Source of the DNA: Zygnema cylindricum | Taxonomy: Eukaryota; Streptophyta; Zygnematophyceae; Zygnematales; Zygnemataceae | Assembly (NCBI GenBank): GCA_037447655.1 | Contig: JBBHKE010000214.1 | Span: forward strand, 17,919-81,918 | Length of the DNA stretch: 64,000 nucleotides | Direction of reading: 5' to 3' | Shown: positions 63,687 through 64,000 of the stretch, one piece after another | Layout: each line of letters starts with the position of its first letter | How positions within the stretch are numbered: position 1 is the first letter of the stretch | Notes under the pieces: generated by a model | Told to the model about the DNA's origin: nothing | Database searches by the model: none | The model's input: only the letters and a program-made list of their open reading frames with translations | Made by a program: the position numbers and the translations under genes

Positions 63687-64000
63687 ACCTGAAATGTACG
63701 TTCAAAAGGGAAAGGAAGAATTAGTGTGTAAATTGATGAAATCTTTGTATGGGCTAAAACAAGCCCCTCATCAGTGGAATTTGAAGTTAGATGAGTTTTT
63801 GACTGGGCTGGGATTTAAGAGAATTAGCTCAGATCATTCTGTACATGTCTTACAAGGGGAGGATGGGATACTATACATTGCTGTATATGTGGATGACTTA
63901 TTATTAATCAGTAAGTCAATGGATGAAATAAACCGCATTAAAGCGACTTTAAGGTCTAGGTTCGAGATGAAGGACCTCGGTGAGGCCAAGTATATTTAGG
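63687..64000 (+). pseudogene. RT of copia element F, continued
   Basis: Picks up the frame broken at 51187: YVQKGKEELVCKLMKSLYG, APHQWNLKLDEFLTGLGF, then the catalytic block YIAVYVDDLLLISKS (YVDD intact) and RFEMKDLGEAKYI. A TAG or one-base loss occurs at the last codons of the window. Confidence 0.9.

Larger units (their letters stand above)
47150..64000 (+). mobile_element. Copia element F, interrupted by element G, right end outside window
   Basis: Plus-strand copia with LTR, primer site, gag, PR, IN and RT up to 51187. It continues with the RT palm at 63687 after the 12.5-kb insertion G. Across the join the RT reads YMKQP then E.YVQKGKEELVCKLMKSLYGLKQ. Its gag and pol are distinct from A, B, E1 and E2, so it is a separate copia lineage. 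It shares the half-tRNA primer site, the LTR-encoded gag start and the antisense tRNA-like module. The 3' LTR lies beyond the window. The left LTR border is approximate. Confidence 0.88.

Overview
The window looks like repeat-rich nuclear DNA of a plant-lineage eukaryote (streptophyte, possibly a charophyte alga or a bryophyte). I found no host gene. The evidence is Ty1/copia and Ty3/gypsy polyproteins, a decayed LINE-type reverse transcriptase of a kind I associate with mosses and lycophytes, and TA-flanked MITEs. The species cannot be named from the sequence alone. Almost every base from 1 to 35.4 kb and from 43.4 to 64 kb belongs to nested transposons. Most coding frames carry stops and frameshifts.

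Layout. 1-14.9 kb: copia element A (minus strand, left end outside the window). Its 3' LTR is split by an unknown 1,080-bp insertion (671-1750, 7-bp target duplication). Its pol holds a solo LTR of a related family C (3900-5007), and its protease region holds a complete copia element B (6322-12766, TSD GGATG). 15.1-29.2 kb: a three-level nest with readable target duplications. Solo LTR D1 (15079-29197, TSD CGAAC) contains copia E2 (16061-29021), whose 5' LTR contains copia E1 (17113-23569, TSD GAGGC). 29.2-43.4 kb: gene-free DNA made of LTR scraps, TA-flanked MITEs, long-TIR and fold-back elements (a repeat called R here, three copies), tandem repeats and the LINE remnant. 43.4-46.8 kb: LTR scraps and a broken gypsy fragment. 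47.1-64 kb: copia element F (plus strand), interrupted inside its RT by a 12.5-kb insertion G (51188-63686, TSD ACCTG).

G is the most interesting object. It is a minus-strand Ty3/gypsy element whose polyprotein reads Gag (two CCHC knuckles), protease, a C5 cytosine DNA methyltransferase with its catalytic motifs intact, RT, RNase H and integrase, ending in a C4HC3 PHD finger. It therefore carries both a DNA-methylation writer and a probable chromatin reader. Host-derived methyltransferases in retrotransposons have been reported from charophytes and dinoflagellates (de Mendoza and colleagues, 2018, recalled from memory). The combination with a PHD-tailed integrase is what I would follow up.

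The copia families share four unusual traits. (1) The primer-binding site GGTTATGGGCCC is complementary to the anticodon arm of initiator tRNA-Met (half-tRNA priming, as in Drosophila copia). The in-frame gag codon AUG lies inside it, opposite the CAU anticodon. (2) The gag frame opens further upstream, inside the LTR, at a fixed distance. (3) U3 carries an antisense tRNA-like module with A-box, B-box and T-arm features. (4) U3 also carries a long hairpin whose stem changes between families while its loop stays nearly constant.
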